Positions 18,642 to 28,131 of a stretch of DNA of 64,000 nt are shown here, piece by piece. The stretch covers positions 64,436-128,435 of the forward strand of contig JAMLIO010000004.1 of NCBI GenBank assembly GCA_023954155.1. Reading direction: 5' to 3'. This stretch comes from Pseudobdellovibrionaceae bacterium. Its GTDB lineage: Bacteria; Bdellovibrionota; Bdellovibrionia; Bdellovibrionales; UBA1609. The notes beneath the pieces are model-generated. The model had not been told where the DNA came from. It saw only the letters and a list, made by a program, of their open reading frames with translations, and ran no database searches. Positions within the stretch are counted from its first letter, which is position 1. Each line of letters starts with the position of its first letter. A program made the translations under genes and the position numbers.

Positions 18642-20162
18642 ATGACACAAACACCAGATTCTACAAAAAAATATATTCTAGCTATTGACCAAGGGACAAC
18701 GGGAACGACAGCTGTGATCTTTGATCAGCAAGGAAAAGCTGTGGCCAAGGGGTATGAAGAGATCCCGCAGCATTACCCCAAACCTGCATGGGTGGAGCAT
18801 GACCCTGGGGACATTATGGCATCAGTAAAACGTTCCATATCTTCTGCCCTAGAGCAAGGTAGTGTGAACGCTAAACATGTGGCCGCTATTGGCATTACAA
18901 ACCAAAGAGAGACCATTGTGGGATGGGACCCTACAACGGGAAAATCTAGACATCGTGCTATAGTTTGGCAGTGCCGTCGTACCTCTGAGTACACAGAGAA
19001 ATTGAAGAAAAATAAAAAATTAGCCCAGAAGATTTTTAAAACTACAGGTTTGGTTCTAGATCCTTATTTTTCAAGTTCAAAGATCGCTTGGCTGATAAAA
19101 AATAAATTCATCACTAATAATGATATTGTAGGAACCATAGACAGTTATTTGGTGTGGCACCTGACTGGGGGACAGAAGCATGTCACCGATGTCAGTAATG
19201 CGTCTCGCACTCAGTTGATGTCACTTAAAACTTTAGAGTGGGATAAGGAGATGTTAAAAATCTTTAAAATCCCTCGTCAGATTCTGCCAGAGATATGCCC
19301 CTCTTCAGGCGTGTTAGGACATACGAAAGGTTTTGCTCCGTTGCCTGATGGGATTCCTATCTCGGGTCTGATTGGGGATCAGCAGTCCGCTCTTTTTGGT
19401 CAAGGTGCTTTTGCACAAGGAGATGCTAAGTGCACTTTTGGTACAGGAAGTTTTATCTTGATGAACATAGGTGACAAAATAAAATTCTCTGGCAAAAAAC
19501 TTTTAACCACAGTGGCTTGGCAACTTGAAGGGCAAAAGCCAGTCTACGCTTTTGAAGGTGGGGCTTTTGTGTGTGGGGCTGCCGTTCAATTTTTGCGCGA
19601 TCAACTGAAGTTCATCAAGTCTGCTAAAGATGTGGAAGACTGGGCTAAGAAGGCCAACCCAGAAAGTTGGGTGCAGTGTGTTCCTGCTTATTCTGGTTTA
19701 GGAGCCCCGTATTGGAATCCTGATGCGCGCGCCGCTTTTTTGGGAATGTCTAGAGGGGATGGAATTGCAGAACTGTGCTATGCCACCTTAGAGGGAATGG
19801 CTTTGCAAAATGCAGACATCATCACAGCTATGGAGTCTGATGCTAAATTCAGGTTGAAATCTTTAAATGTAGACGGGGGGGCCGCCAGCAACGATCTTTT
19901 ACTGCAAATGCAGGCCGACGTTTTAGGAACGAAGGTTTTACGTCCCGCTTGGATTGAAAGCACCAGTCGTGGCGCTGCATTTTTAGCAGGTTATGGAGCA
20001 GGGCTTTGGTCGATTGCTGATATTAAAGGTATCATTGCAGGCGAGATGACAGAGTTTGCATCTCATAAAAACAAAAAATGGCGAACCCAAAGGCTAGGCG
20101 GGTGGGAGCAAGCTGTAAAATCAGTGCAGCTGTACTCTAAGTCTCGCGCTGGTTTAAAATGA
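18642..20162 (+). CDS. glpK: Glycerol kinase
   Basis: Phosphorylates glycerol to sn-glycerol 3-phosphate using ATP, cytoplasmic. The 506-residue FGGY-family protein has the N-terminal DQGTTGTTAVIFD phosphate loop, the ITNQRET substrate segment, the FGGY signature region GLIGDQQSALFGQ and the adenosine motif VDGGAASNDLLLQMQADVLG. Length is normal. The ribosome-binding site is weak (GGTGTT). Neither a glycerol facilitator nor a glycerol-3-phosphate dehydrogenase gene is adjacent. Confidence 0.96.
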   Translation: MTQTPDSTKKYILAIDQGTTGTTAVIFDQQGKAVAKGYEEIPQHYPKPAWVEHDPGDIMASVKRSISSALEQGSVNAKHVAAIGITNQRETIVGWDPTTGKSRHRAIVWQCRRTSEYTEKLKKNKKLAQKIFKTTGLVLDPYFSSSKIAWLIKNKFITNNDIVGTIDSYLVWHLTGGQKHVTDVSNASRTQLMSLKTLEWDKEMLKIFKIPRQILPEICPSSGVLGHTKGFAPLPDGIPISGLIGDQQSALFGQGAFAQGDAKCTFGTGSFILMNIGDKIKFSGKKLLTTVAWQLEGQKPVYAFEGGAFVCGAAVQFLRDQLKFIKSAKDVEDWAKKANPESWVQCVPAYSGLGAPYWNPDARAAFLGMSRGDGIAELCYATLEGMALQNADIITAMESDAKFRLKSLNVDGGAASNDLLLQMQADVLGTKVLRPAWIESTSRGAAFLAGYGAGLWSIADIKGIIAGEMTEFASHKNKKWRTQRLGGWEQAVKSVQLYSKSRAGLK

Positions 20163-20279
20163 TACACTTTTGCAACATTTTAAAACTGGACTGAGGTGTC
20201 TTAACATGAGCTAAAGATATGTCTCAGTTCAGCCGATTTTCTTGACATGAGACGATCTATACTAATGATAGGACTATCT

Positions 20280-21392
20280 ATGAAGAGTTACTTTTCAAGC
20301 TTTTTGGTTGTAATGTTGTGTTACGGTTTGGGGTTATATTCGCCTGCGGCTTCGGCAAAACCACAAGCGGCGGACTACGATGCTGTTCGTAAGTACGTTA
20401 ACAGCAAAGAGAAAAAATCAATCAGACAGATGTTTGTCAAATTCGGTGATTCTCTGCCTAGCAAGATGGTGGAAGAGGCTTTGAAGTTATCTAAAGGCAA
20501 AGAAGCCTCAAATGTTTGGTTTGACGGTGTCAAGATGGGCCCTAATTACGTGTATATGCGTATAGGAAAAGTCAAATTATTTGCAAGAGCGGTGACAGAT
20601 CCAAGCGGTCAAAGATATATCATGTTAAATAAAACCAAAATCACTCTTGACGATTATCGTGATATCAAAAATGTCCAAACTAAAATATTTATGGCTTATA
20701 TGAACGAAGCCTTATCTAAGAAAGGTATTTTTTCATACCTATTCACCCCAGAAGTTTTTGCTGGGAGTGAAGAGCGTATAAGCGATGGTAGTGGTAAGCC
20801 GTTAGAGCCTGGTGCTGTAACTCCTATTGATGCCTGTGTTGAGGCGCAGAAGATCTTTATGGCCGAGATTGGTAAACCACCAAAAACTGCACAGGAAAAG
20901 CAACAGTGTAAAAAGGCCCTTGATGATGCGAAAACCGCTTGTTGTCATCAAGAGCAGTACAAGGATGGAGAGGTTTGTAAGCGAAATGCCTGTGATGATG
21001 ATATGGCAGGAGCCGCCGCTGGTGGTGGAAACGGCTGGATGTGGCTGTTAGGTCTTGGTGCTGCGGCATTGTTATTATTCTTATTATTGAAGAAAGATAA
21101 AAAAGACAAACCTTCAAAACCACCTGTTGAGCCACCACCAGTTGATGACCCACCAGAAGATGATGATGGTGTGGGACGTGGACCGATCATGTGTCAAGGT
21201 CAACCTGGATGTGGTGGAAACACGACTTACCCTGAGCCGCCAAGCTACGGCAGTCCATCAGATTCTAGTGGAAGCAGCAGTAGCGACCCTTATCCTGACA
21301 CGGGTTCTAACTCTAACCTTGGCAACTCTGACAACGAGACGGCCACAGGAGTAGGGCGTGAGAAGTCCCGCGCACGTGTGAAGACAAAATAG
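20280..21392 (+). CDS. Secreted or membrane-anchored protein with TM and Pro/Ser-rich tail
   Basis: 370 residues from ATG 20280, chosen because AGGA lies six bases upstream and a signal peptide follows at once (FLVVMLCYGLGLYSPAASA); the frame extends to 20247. The central part has six Cys (around DACVEAQ, KQQCKKALDDAKTACCHQ, EVCKRNACDD), suggesting disulfides. Then come a Gly-rich turn, a membrane helix (MWLLGLGAAALLLFLLL), a Lys-rich stop-transfer, a Pro/Asp-rich segment and a Gly/Ser-rich tail. No family was recognised. A strong terminator follows at 21418. Confidence 0.8.
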   Translation: MKSYFSSFLVVMLCYGLGLYSPAASAKPQAADYDAVRKYVNSKEKKSIRQMFVKFGDSLPSKMVEEALKLSKGKEASNVWFDGVKMGPNYVYMRIGKVKLFARAVTDPSGQRYIMLNKTKITLDDYRDIKNVQTKIFMAYMNEALSKKGIFSYLFTPEVFAGSEERISDGSGKPLEPGAVTPIDACVEAQKIFMAEIGKPPKTAQEKQQCKKALDDAKTACCHQEQYKDGEVCKRNACDDDMAGAAAGGGNGWMWLLGLGAAALLLFLLLKKDKKDKPSKPPVEPPPVDDPPEDDDGVGRGPIMCQGQPGCGGNTTYPEPPSYGSPSDSSGSSSSDPYPDTGSNSNLGNSDNETATGVGREKSRARVKTK

Positions 21393-21417
21393 AAAACACA
21401 CTCATGATTAAAAATTT

Positions 21418-21450
21418 AAAAGCCGTTGCTGAGACAACGGCTTTTTTTTT
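21418..21450 (+). terminator. Rho-independent terminator
   Basis: AAAAGCCGTTG pairs with CAACGGCTTTT around a six-base loop and runs into nine T, 26 bases after the stop of the gene ending at 21392. Confidence 0.9.
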
Positions 21451-21467
21451 GTCTTGATGTCAGTCTT

Positions 21468-21575
21468 ATGAATCGTGCTCAGACTTTAAATGTTATTACA
21501 GACATCATTGCAGAGTCATGTAAGGTCTTATGGGGAATGGTGTTGTTTGTGACTGCAATGTGGATGTTGCGATGA
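21468..21575 (+). CDS. Possible 35-residue membrane peptide
   Basis: The frame starts with MNRAQTLNVITDIIAESCK and continues with one hydrophobic helix (VLWGMVLFVTAMWML) before the stop. It sits just after a terminator and has no good ribosome-binding site, so it could be chance. The rest of the 21576-21771 gap shows no gene and presumably holds the promoter of the transglycosylase. Confidence 0.25.
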   Translation: MNRAQTLNVITDIIAESCKVLWGMVLFVTAMWMLR

Positions 21576-21771
21576 AAAACTAAAGTTTGAAAAGAAGATC
21601 GACACTAACACGCTTAACAGGCCTTTGGTCTAGGTTAAGTTGTGTATTTATATTGTGAAAAGCGATGGGTGGCTTTGGGTCAAAGTGGTTTGCATTGAGA
21701 CGCAATAAAAAATGAAATCCGTCGATAATAATTAAGAATCCAATAGGGATTTTTAAATAATTTCATGTACA

Positions 21772-24312
21772 ATGGGTGTTATGTTTAATTCAAAGCTTTT
21801 TAGATTTGTCAGTTTGAAATTTTCAACATTAAGCTTATGTGTTTGTGCCACCTCATCGGTTCATGCGCAAAGTTTGCAGGCTCCAGCCATTTGGTCGCAG
21901 CTCAAATACACTTTGCAAGCCAAACCTACTGAAGACAAAGCCACTCAAGAAGAAAGCTTAGCTTTTTTTGAACCTCGTAAAGAGCAGCTTTCGGATTACA
22001 CTTATGGGGTTTTAGCATTTCAGCGTGGTGATCATGTTGAAGCCGAAAAGTTTTTAAATAAAAGTCTAGAAGTCAAAGAACTTGCCCCTTATGTGCATTT
22101 TTATCTGGGACAAATTTTAACAGCAAAAGGAGGCAGCGCTAAAGAAGCGTTGTCTCATTTTAATAAAGCTCTGGATTATAAACCCCAACAGGATTTGCAA
22201 AGACACATTCGATTTGAAATGGCAAAGACCTTAGTGGCTCATAACCGATTGACTGAGGCCAGAGCCCATTTAGAGGGTGTGCGTTCTTCTTTCCGCAAAA
22301 CAGAGTTTTATCCAGATATCATGTGGAACTTGCTAGTCGTGGATCAAAGACTGCAAAAGAATTCTGTCTGTACATGGTTTAAAACCCTATTTCGCAGCTA
22401 CCCTACATACAATTCAGAAACCACACTGTGGACAATGACAGATACGTCTTGGCAGGTGAGAGTTAAAGATAAAAAAATGAAGTTAGGTTGTAGCATTAAA
22501 GCTAGTGATCGAAGAGCCCATGTGCACCAACTGATCGCTTTAGGGCAGTACTCTAAATTGCAATACGAGTTGAATGATCCATCGCTCAACATTCCTGAAC
22601 TAGAGCTGTTAGATCACAAAACCGAGTATGAGTTGCGCGCGGGTGACCCCGAGAAGGCGTTTAAGCTGCTTTCAGAAAAGTACAACAAGTTCCAAAATGA
22701 TGACGACTTTCTTCAGCTTTACGGCAAGGCGGCTTCTAGATCTTTAAATCATGATGCGGCATTAAAAACCTATGATGAAAGAATCCGTTTGGCTAAGACG
22801 GCAACTCAAAAGGCTCAGACCGTTTTTAGAAAAGGGTTTTTAGAATATGAATTAGGAAAGTACGCCGAAGCTTATAATACGTTTATGGCTGTCCCACAAA
22901 TTCATGCCAATAACATTTATCAAGGGGATGTGCTCTGGTATTTAGGTTGGACGTCTTATTTGCAAAAAAACCATGATCTTGCCATTAAACATTTTGAAGA
23001 TTTATTAGAACATATCAACAAAAGACGTCGCCTTCGCAGTCGTGACAATTACAGCAAAGAAAGGGTGAAGTACTGGTTGGCCCATGCTTATCGTTTAAAA
23101 GGCGAGGACATGGTGGCCAATGCTCACTTTAGAGAAATCGTTGAGTCCCAAGATTTGGGTTACTATGCTTTTCTATCAGCTGCATTTTTAAACCGCACTA
23201 AAGGTAAAGCCAAGGTCAATAGTAATAAAAAAGTGGTGGCCAGTAAGACTTCGGATTTGTCTGATCCGTTATTACAGACTTTGCGTGTACCCTGGGCGGG
23301 TCCTTATCGTGTGCTGAATTCTGTGGAAGCTCCTAATCTTGTGACCACACCTGTTGCGGTGGAAGAAGTGGACCTGGATCTTAACTCGCAAAGCTTTGTC
23401 GACAGTGTGCAAGAAACTCTAGAGAAAAACATTCAGGATGATCGTCCACAAATGGTGTCAGCCACAATGTCACGAGCTGAACTGTTAAAAGTCTTTTCTG
23501 AAGAGAGATTCCAGCCTTATGCTGACCGTTTCCGTTTGTTGTCTATTTTGGGTTTTAGTAAAGAGGCGCGTTGGGAACTTTATGAATTGGAAAAGAAAGC
23601 ACGAAGTAAGGAACAGAAAAAAGCGTTGGCCATTTTGTATTACCAAGTGGAAGACTCTCATCGTGCTTCTCGAATTCTAACCTTAGATTTCCAACAGGAA
23701 AGAATGAGTCCTGCAAGCTTTGAACATGATCCTTTTTATTTATGGTCTTCGACTTTTCCTCAACCTCATAAAAAGGTGGTCGAAGCTTCATCTATGCTCT
23801 TCCATGTGCCAGAAAATTTAGTTTACTCGATCATGCGTGCAGAAAGTTTTTACTCTCATCAGGCGATGTCAGGGGCTGGGGCGAGAGGGCTTCTGCAGTT
23901 GATGCCATTTACTGCTAACAGAGTGGCGGACCTTTTAGGAAAAGATGGTGTGCAGCCTGATGAACTGTTTGAGCCTTATATCAACATTCAATTAGGTGTG
24001 AGATATTTGAAACGTCTACTTAAGGCCTTTGACAATGACCAGATCTTAGCGATTGCAGGTTACAATGCAGGACCACATCGCGTGGAGTGGTGGGTGAGTC
24101 GCTTTGGGCACTTAAGACAAGATGAGTTTATTGAACATATTCTCTTCTTAGAAACGCGCAATTATGTGAAGAAAGTCATGCGTTACAACTGGATTTATGA
24201 CCTCCTATATAACGCAGAACAGCCGATGAGCCTTGCAGATATTAAGAATCCTCTAGGCTTCCAGCTGACTCGGGTGCCCTCTATGACAGAGCAGTGGGAC
24301 TCCACAGAATAA
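21772..24312 (+). CDS. Soluble lytic murein transglycosylase, Slt70-like with TPR superhelix
   Basis: 846 residues. A signal peptide (LSLCVCATSSVHAQ) is followed by a long alpha-helical TPR-like region and a C-terminal SLT domain from about residue 680. Catalytic Glu is near 690 in IMRAESFYS; the GARGLLQLMP and AIAGYNAGPHRVEWW motifs complete the goose-type lysozyme fold. It cleaves glycan strands of peptidoglycan to 1,6-anhydro-muropeptides in the periplasm. It is considerably longer than E. coli Slt70. A second such enzyme is at 38848. The peptide importer downstream could recover released peptides, but that link is inference. Confidence 0.9.
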   Translation: MGVMFNSKLFRFVSLKFSTLSLCVCATSSVHAQSLQAPAIWSQLKYTLQAKPTEDKATQEESLAFFEPRKEQLSDYTYGVLAFQRGDHVEAEKFLNKSLEVKELAPYVHFYLGQILTAKGGSAKEALSHFNKALDYKPQQDLQRHIRFEMAKTLVAHNRLTEARAHLEGVRSSFRKTEFYPDIMWNLLVVDQRLQKNSVCTWFKTLFRSYPTYNSETTLWTMTDTSWQVRVKDKKMKLGCSIKASDRRAHVHQLIALGQYSKLQYELNDPSLNIPELELLDHKTEYELRAGDPEKAFKLLSEKYNKFQNDDDFLQLYGKAASRSLNHDAALKTYDERIRLAKTATQKAQTVFRKGFLEYELGKYAEAYNTFMAVPQIHANNIYQGDVLWYLGWTSYLQKNHDLAIKHFEDLLEHINKRRRLRSRDNYSKERVKYWLAHAYRLKGEDMVANAHFREIVESQDLGYYAFLSAAFLNRTKGKAKVNSNKKVVASKTSDLSDPLLQTLRVPWAGPYRVLNSVEAPNLVTTPVAVEEVDLDLNSQSFVDSVQETLEKNIQDDRPQMVSATMSRAELLKVFSEERFQPYADRFRLLSILGFSKEARWELYELEKKARSKEQKKALAILYYQVEDSHRASRILTLDFQQERMSPASFEHDPFYLWSSTFPQPHKKVVEASSMLFHVPENLVYSIMRAESFYSHQAMSGAGARGLLQLMPFTANRVADLLGKDGVQPDELFEPYINIQLGVRYLKRLLKAFDNDQILAIAGYNAGPHRVEWWVSRFGHLRQDEFIEHILFLETRNYVKKVMRYNWIYDLLYNAEQPMSLADIKNPLGFQLTRVPSMTEQWDSTE

Positions 24313-24348
24313 CGCGCTGAATATCCATACCTCAGGCCGCAGATTGTA

Positions 24349-24375
24349 AATTCCTCCTCTAAAGGTGGAGGAATT
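24349..24375 (+). promoter_or_regulatory. Hairpin hiding the oppA ribosome-binding site
   Basis: AATTCCTCC (24349-24357) pairs perfectly with GGAGGAATT (24367-24375), leaving a nine-base loop. The second arm contains the whole Shine-Dalgarno GGAGG and ends at the base before ATG 24376. In RNA this would block initiation until the stem opens, as in an RNA thermometer or a translation-coupled or protein-opened switch. Confidence 0.7.
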
Positions 24376-25968
24376 ATGCGATATGTGCTTCTTTTTTCGG
24401 CACTGCTTTTTGTGCTTTCGGGTTGCCAAAAAAAAATAGGAGCCAACAGTTACGGGTTAGATAAATCAGACACCTTACGCTTGATTCTATCCACAGAACC
24501 CCCCACCTTAGATTGGACCAAGTCTTCTGATACCACTTCCGCTTTTGTGCAAGAGAACATCATGGAAGGGCTCGTGGAGTTTGATTACACAAGTCCCACC
24601 CTAGAGCTTGAGCCTGCCTTAGCTGAATCTTGGACTTCTAATTCTGACAATACCCGTTGGACGTTTAAACTTCGCAAAGGTGTTCTTTGGAATGATGGTG
24701 TGCCTTTGACCATCCAACATGTTTTTGATGGGTGGAAGAGACTTTTAGACCCCGAGACCGCTTCTATATACTCTTACTTTTTATTCTCGATCAAAAATGC
24801 ACAGCAGTACAATAGTGGTGAACTGAAAGATTTTTCTAAAGTGGGTGTAAAGATTGAAAGCGAAGACACGATTTCTGTAGAGTTAGGAGTTCCCACAAAT
24901 TTTCCTTATTTACTGACCCATCACTCTACCTTTCCAGTGCGTTTAGATGTGATTGGTAAACATGGAGAGCGTTGGACTATACCCAGCAACATTGTCACTT
25001 TGGGTGCCTATAATTTAAAAATTTGGGATCATGACAAGGCTGTGGTTTTGGAAAGAAACGAAAAGTACTATGGTGAAAAGGCGATCATTAAAAACATTTT
25101 AGCTTATGTGATCGAGCAAGACGTTACAGCCCTAAATCTTTATGTATCTAAAGAGGTGGATGCGCTAAGAACCTTATCCTCTGCGGCTTTAAAGAAACTC
25201 AAAACATGGCCTGGATACTCGCAGGTTCCTATTCTTACAACGTATTACTATGGCTTTAATACGAAAAGACCTCCGACTGACAATGCAGATCTCAGACGTG
25301 CGATCATCTCAGCTGTAGATCGTAGTCAGATTACAAAAATGCTAGATGGAGGCCAAAGGCCCATTTCAGGTTGGATTCCTACGGGGATGTTTGGTTTTGA
25401 TGATGAGGCAGGATTAAAATTTAATATTGAAAAAGCTTTAGAGTATTATCACAAAGCAGGATACAGTAAAGAAAACCCTGCTCCTCGAATTTCTCTGTCT
25501 TTTAACACCAATGAAGATCACAAAAGAGTGGCTGAAAATATTCAAGCCCAGTTAAAGAAGAACTTAAATCTGAGTGTTGAAATTAAGAACGAAGAGTGGA
25601 AAGTGTACTTGGGTACATTGCGTTCCAATCCTGCTAATTTCTATCGTATGGGATGGGTGGCCGACTATCCAGACCCTCATAATTTTTATGATCTGATGAA
25701 TTCCAAGTCGGATAACAACTATACAGGTTGGAAGAGCACAGAATTTGATAAGTATTTGGACTTAGCTTTAAGGTCTAAGGACGAAGAGCAAAAGTTTAAA
25801 TACTATCAAGGGGCAGGACAGTTGCTGTTAGTAGAGGGGGCTGCGGTTCTGCCTATCTATTCTGGCACACGTCATAATCTTGTAGACTCGAGAGTTTTAA
25901 ATTTTCCAAGCAATGCTATGGACAGGTATCCGCTTAAGAAAGTTAGGTTAAAAGATGAATCTAAATAA
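24376..25968 (+). CDS. oppA: Peptide ABC transporter substrate-binding lipoprotein
   Basis: 530 residues of the SBP_bac_5 family. The lipoprotein signal ends in LSGC (Cys near residue 17), so the mature protein is lipid-anchored in the periplasm. Typical motifs: STEPPTLDWTKSSDTTSAFV, LRKGVLWNDG, NTKRPPTDNADLRRAIISAVDR, GWVADYPDPHNF. It captures oligopeptides for the permeases encoded by the next two genes, overlapping oppB by 14 bp. The symbol follows the family; dipeptide or murein-peptide specificity is equally possible. Translation may be controlled by the hairpin at its start. Confidence 0.88.
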   Translation: MRYVLLFSALLFVLSGCQKKIGANSYGLDKSDTLRLILSTEPPTLDWTKSSDTTSAFVQENIMEGLVEFDYTSPTLELEPALAESWTSNSDNTRWTFKLRKGVLWNDGVPLTIQHVFDGWKRLLDPETASIYSYFLFSIKNAQQYNSGELKDFSKVGVKIESEDTISVELGVPTNFPYLLTHHSTFPVRLDVIGKHGERWTIPSNIVTLGAYNLKIWDHDKAVVLERNEKYYGEKAIIKNILAYVIEQDVTALNLYVSKEVDALRTLSSAALKKLKTWPGYSQVPILTTYYYGFNTKRPPTDNADLRRAIISAVDRSQITKMLDGGQRPISGWIPTGMFGFDDEAGLKFNIEKALEYYHKAGYSKENPAPRISLSFNTNEDHKRVAENIQAQLKKNLNLSVEIKNEEWKVYLGTLRSNPANFYRMGWVADYPDPHNFYDLMNSKSDNNYTGWKSTEFDKYLDLALRSKDEEQKFKYYQGAGQLLLVEGAAVLPIYSGTRHNLVDSRVLNFPSNAMDRYPLKKVRLKDESK

Positions 25969-27049
25969 AATAAGTTCTTTTATTGGAAGTCAATTTTTAA
26001 ACATTTGGCTTGTATTTGTAATCGGGGTCATCATCACTCATTTGCTGGACTATATTATTCCCAGCTTTGTGATCTGGATGTTGGTGCTCAGTGCAGGCTT
26101 GGGATTTGCGATCTTTGTTGTGAAACAAGATTTGATTCTTTATACCTTAAAACGTCTTGGGGAAGCTCTGGTTGTTTTGTGGGTGATTGTCACTTTGACA
26201 TTTTTGCTTCTTAGGGTGATCCCTGGTGGGCCATTTGATCAAGACAAAGCGCTACCACCAGAAATCAAGGCCAACATTGAAAAGAAATACAATTTAGATA
26301 AACCTCTTTTGCAGCAGTATGGAAGTTATCTGGGTGGACTTTTAAAAGGGGACATGGGTGAGAGTTATAAGTATCTGGGGCGTCCCGTTTCTGAAATTGT
26401 AAAAGATGGTTTACCAGGATCATTTGTTCTAGGGTTTTATGCTTTACTTATTGCCTTTGCGATAGGAATTCCTTTGGGCCTTTATGCAGCCGCAAGACAT
26501 AACAGCTTTGCCGATAATGCGTCTATGGTGCTAGCGATCAGTGGGGTGAGTCTCCCCAACTTTTTGGTCGCGGCCATACTGGTGCAGCTCTTTGCCTTAA
26601 AGTGGGGGATTTTACCTACTTCGGGTTGGGGTTCTGTGTATTACTATATTTTACCCGTAGTCTGTTTGGGTGTACGTCCCATTGCTTTTATTGCGCGTTT
26701 AACTCGTTCAAGCGTGCTGGATGTGATTGGGTCTGACTACATCAGAACAGCAAGAGCAAAGGGCCTGTCAGAGCGAGTGGTGCTGTATAAACATGTGTTA
26801 AAAAATTCTTTGATTCCTGTTTTGACGTACTCTGGTCCTATGGTGGCTGCGATTTTAACAGGATCGTTTGTGATCGAAATCTTCTTTTCTATTCCTGGAA
26901 TAGGGAAATATCTAGTTCAAGGGGTCACTAACAGGGACTACCCGTTGATTCTTGCTTTAACTTTATTGTATTCGGCGGTTCTTGTGATTGCCAATCTTAT
27001 TGTCGATTTGCTGTACGCTTACTTTGATCCAAGGATTCGTTTAGGATGA
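25955..27049 (+). CDS. oppB: Peptide ABC transporter permease, OppB/DppB type
   Basis: 364 residues with an extra N-terminal pair of membrane helices before the usual start (LGEALVVLWVIVTLTFLLLR). The permease core follows with the EAA loop YIRTARAKGLSERVVLYKHVLKN (core residues AKG) that docks the ATPase, and IFFSIPGIGKYLVQ. It overlaps oppA by 14 bp and oppC by four bases, so the three are cotranscribed and translationally coupled. Confidence 0.92.
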   Translation: MNLNKISSFIGSQFLNIWLVFVIGVIITHLLDYIIPSFVIWMLVLSAGLGFAIFVVKQDLILYTLKRLGEALVVLWVIVTLTFLLLRVIPGGPFDQDKALPPEIKANIEKKYNLDKPLLQQYGSYLGGLLKGDMGESYKYLGRPVSEIVKDGLPGSFVLGFYALLIAFAIGIPLGLYAAARHNSFADNASMVLAISGVSLPNFLVAAILVQLFALKWGILPTSGWGSVYYYILPVVCLGVRPIAFIARLTRSSVLDVIGSDYIRTARAKGLSERVVLYKHVLKNSLIPVLTYSGPMVAAILTGSFVIEIFFSIPGIGKYLVQGVTNRDYPLILALTLLYSAVLVIANLIVDLLYAYFDPRIRLG

Positions 27050-27930
27050 AAAAATCAACTAATAGTTTATGGAATGATTCGTTTAAGAGGCTTAAGAAAA
27101 ATAAAGGCGCCATGGTGTCTTTGTGGTTCATAATTTTTATTTGCCTTGTGGCTTTGTTTGCTAAATACATTGCTCCTTACTCTTTTGATGCTCAAAACAT
27201 GGATGCGATTTATGAAGAACCTAATTCTACCTATTGGTTGGGTACGGATGGTTTGGGGCGTGACTTGTTATCACGCACCATTTATGGGGCAAGAATGTCT
27301 ATGGCCGTGGGGATATTTACGGCACTCATCTCTATGATTTTTGGTACCATTTACGGTTGCATCTCGGGCTGGATGGGTGGCCGAGTGGATTCGGTGATGA
27401 TGAGAACTGTGGATATTCTAATGTCGTTCCCTTCATTGATTCTTATGATTTTAGTCAAAGTGGTTTTTGATTCTGTACAAATCGTAGAAAATCCTGAACT
27501 TCGTGCACTGACTTCAATGCTTTTGGCTTTAAGTATTGTGGGTTGGGTGTCTCTAGCTAGGATTGTCAGAGGTCAAGTGTTACAGGTCAAAGAGCTGACC
27601 TACGTGGAAGCCGCAAGGGCCTTAGGAACTCCGAGTTGGAGAATTTTGATCAAGTATATTTTGCCTAATATTTTAGGTCCTATCATTGTGCTTTTGACGT
27701 TTCAAATTCCATCTAACATTTTATATGAATCATTTTTAAGTTTCATCGGCTTAGGTTTACAGCCCCCGTTTAGCAGTTGGGGAGTGTTGGTGAATGATGG
27801 GTACACGTCTTTTGTAGTATACCCTTATCTGATCTTTCCACCAGCAGTAGCCCTCTTTGTGACCATGCTAGCTTTTAACCTCTTTGGTGACGGCCTTAGA
27901 GACGCCTTCGACCCCAAGATGAAGAAATAA
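27046..27930 (+). CDS. oppC: Peptide ABC transporter permease, OppC/DppC type
   Basis: 294 residues: N-terminal OppC_N helix (GAMVSLWFIIFICLVALF), YWLGTDGLGRDLLSRTIYGAR, then the permease domain with EAA loop YVEAARALGTPSWRILIKYI (core EAARALG) and the C-terminal GDGLRDAFDPKMKK. No ATPase (OppD/OppF) gene follows within the window, so these must be supplied from elsewhere. The last nine codons and the stop are copied in inverted form on the far side of the intergenic hairpin at 27904-28131. Confidence 0.92.
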   Translation: MKKSTNSLWNDSFKRLKKNKGAMVSLWFIIFICLVALFAKYIAPYSFDAQNMDAIYEEPNSTYWLGTDGLGRDLLSRTIYGARMSMAVGIFTALISMIFGTIYGCISGWMGGRVDSVMMRTVDILMSFPSLILMILVKVVFDSVQIVENPELRALTSMLLALSIVGWVSLARIVRGQVLQVKELTYVEAARALGTPSWRILIKYILPNILGPIIVLLTFQIPSNILYESFLSFIGLGLQPPFSSWGVLVNDGYTSFVVYPYLIFPPAVALFVTMLAFNLFGDGLRDAFDPKMKK

Positions 27931-28131
27931 ATTCCTTAGCTTTTTTTGTAGAAAGTTTGTAAGTAGATATCTCTATTGAGGCAGACACGCCCCTCCTGGG
28001 CTCTGCCAGCATTTGCCCTTTGGGCAAAGCGCGTCCCGCTTGCTGGAGGTCTGCCTCAATAGAGATATCTACTTACAAACTTTCTACAAAAAAAGCTAAG
28101 GAATTTATTTCTTCATCTTGGGGTCGAAGGC
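27904..28131. repeat. Long hairpin A: perfect 83-bp inverted repeat around a 62-bp loop
   Basis: Left arm 27904-27986 and right arm 28049-28131 are exact reverse complements over 83 bp. The left arm starts inside oppC and includes its last nine codons and stop; the right arm ends at the base before the stop codon of the convergent peptidase gene, so the arms fill the whole intergenic space. The loop has its own small stem (TTTGCCC/GGGCAAA, with GCCAGCA/TGCTGGA-like ends). Its sequence differs from the core in loci B-E. It would act as a two-way terminator. Confidence 0.95.

Noticed and set aside
20948-21190. Minus-strand Gly/Ser and Asn-rich ORF
   Set aside because: It is the complement of the membrane-helix and Pro-rich segment of the 20280-21392 gene, with no ribosome-binding site.
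27904-28131. Chimeric amplification or assembly artefact
   Set aside because: Possible for one site, but four other sites carry a shared core in the same position within their arms, which an artefact would not produce. Long reads should still confirm it.
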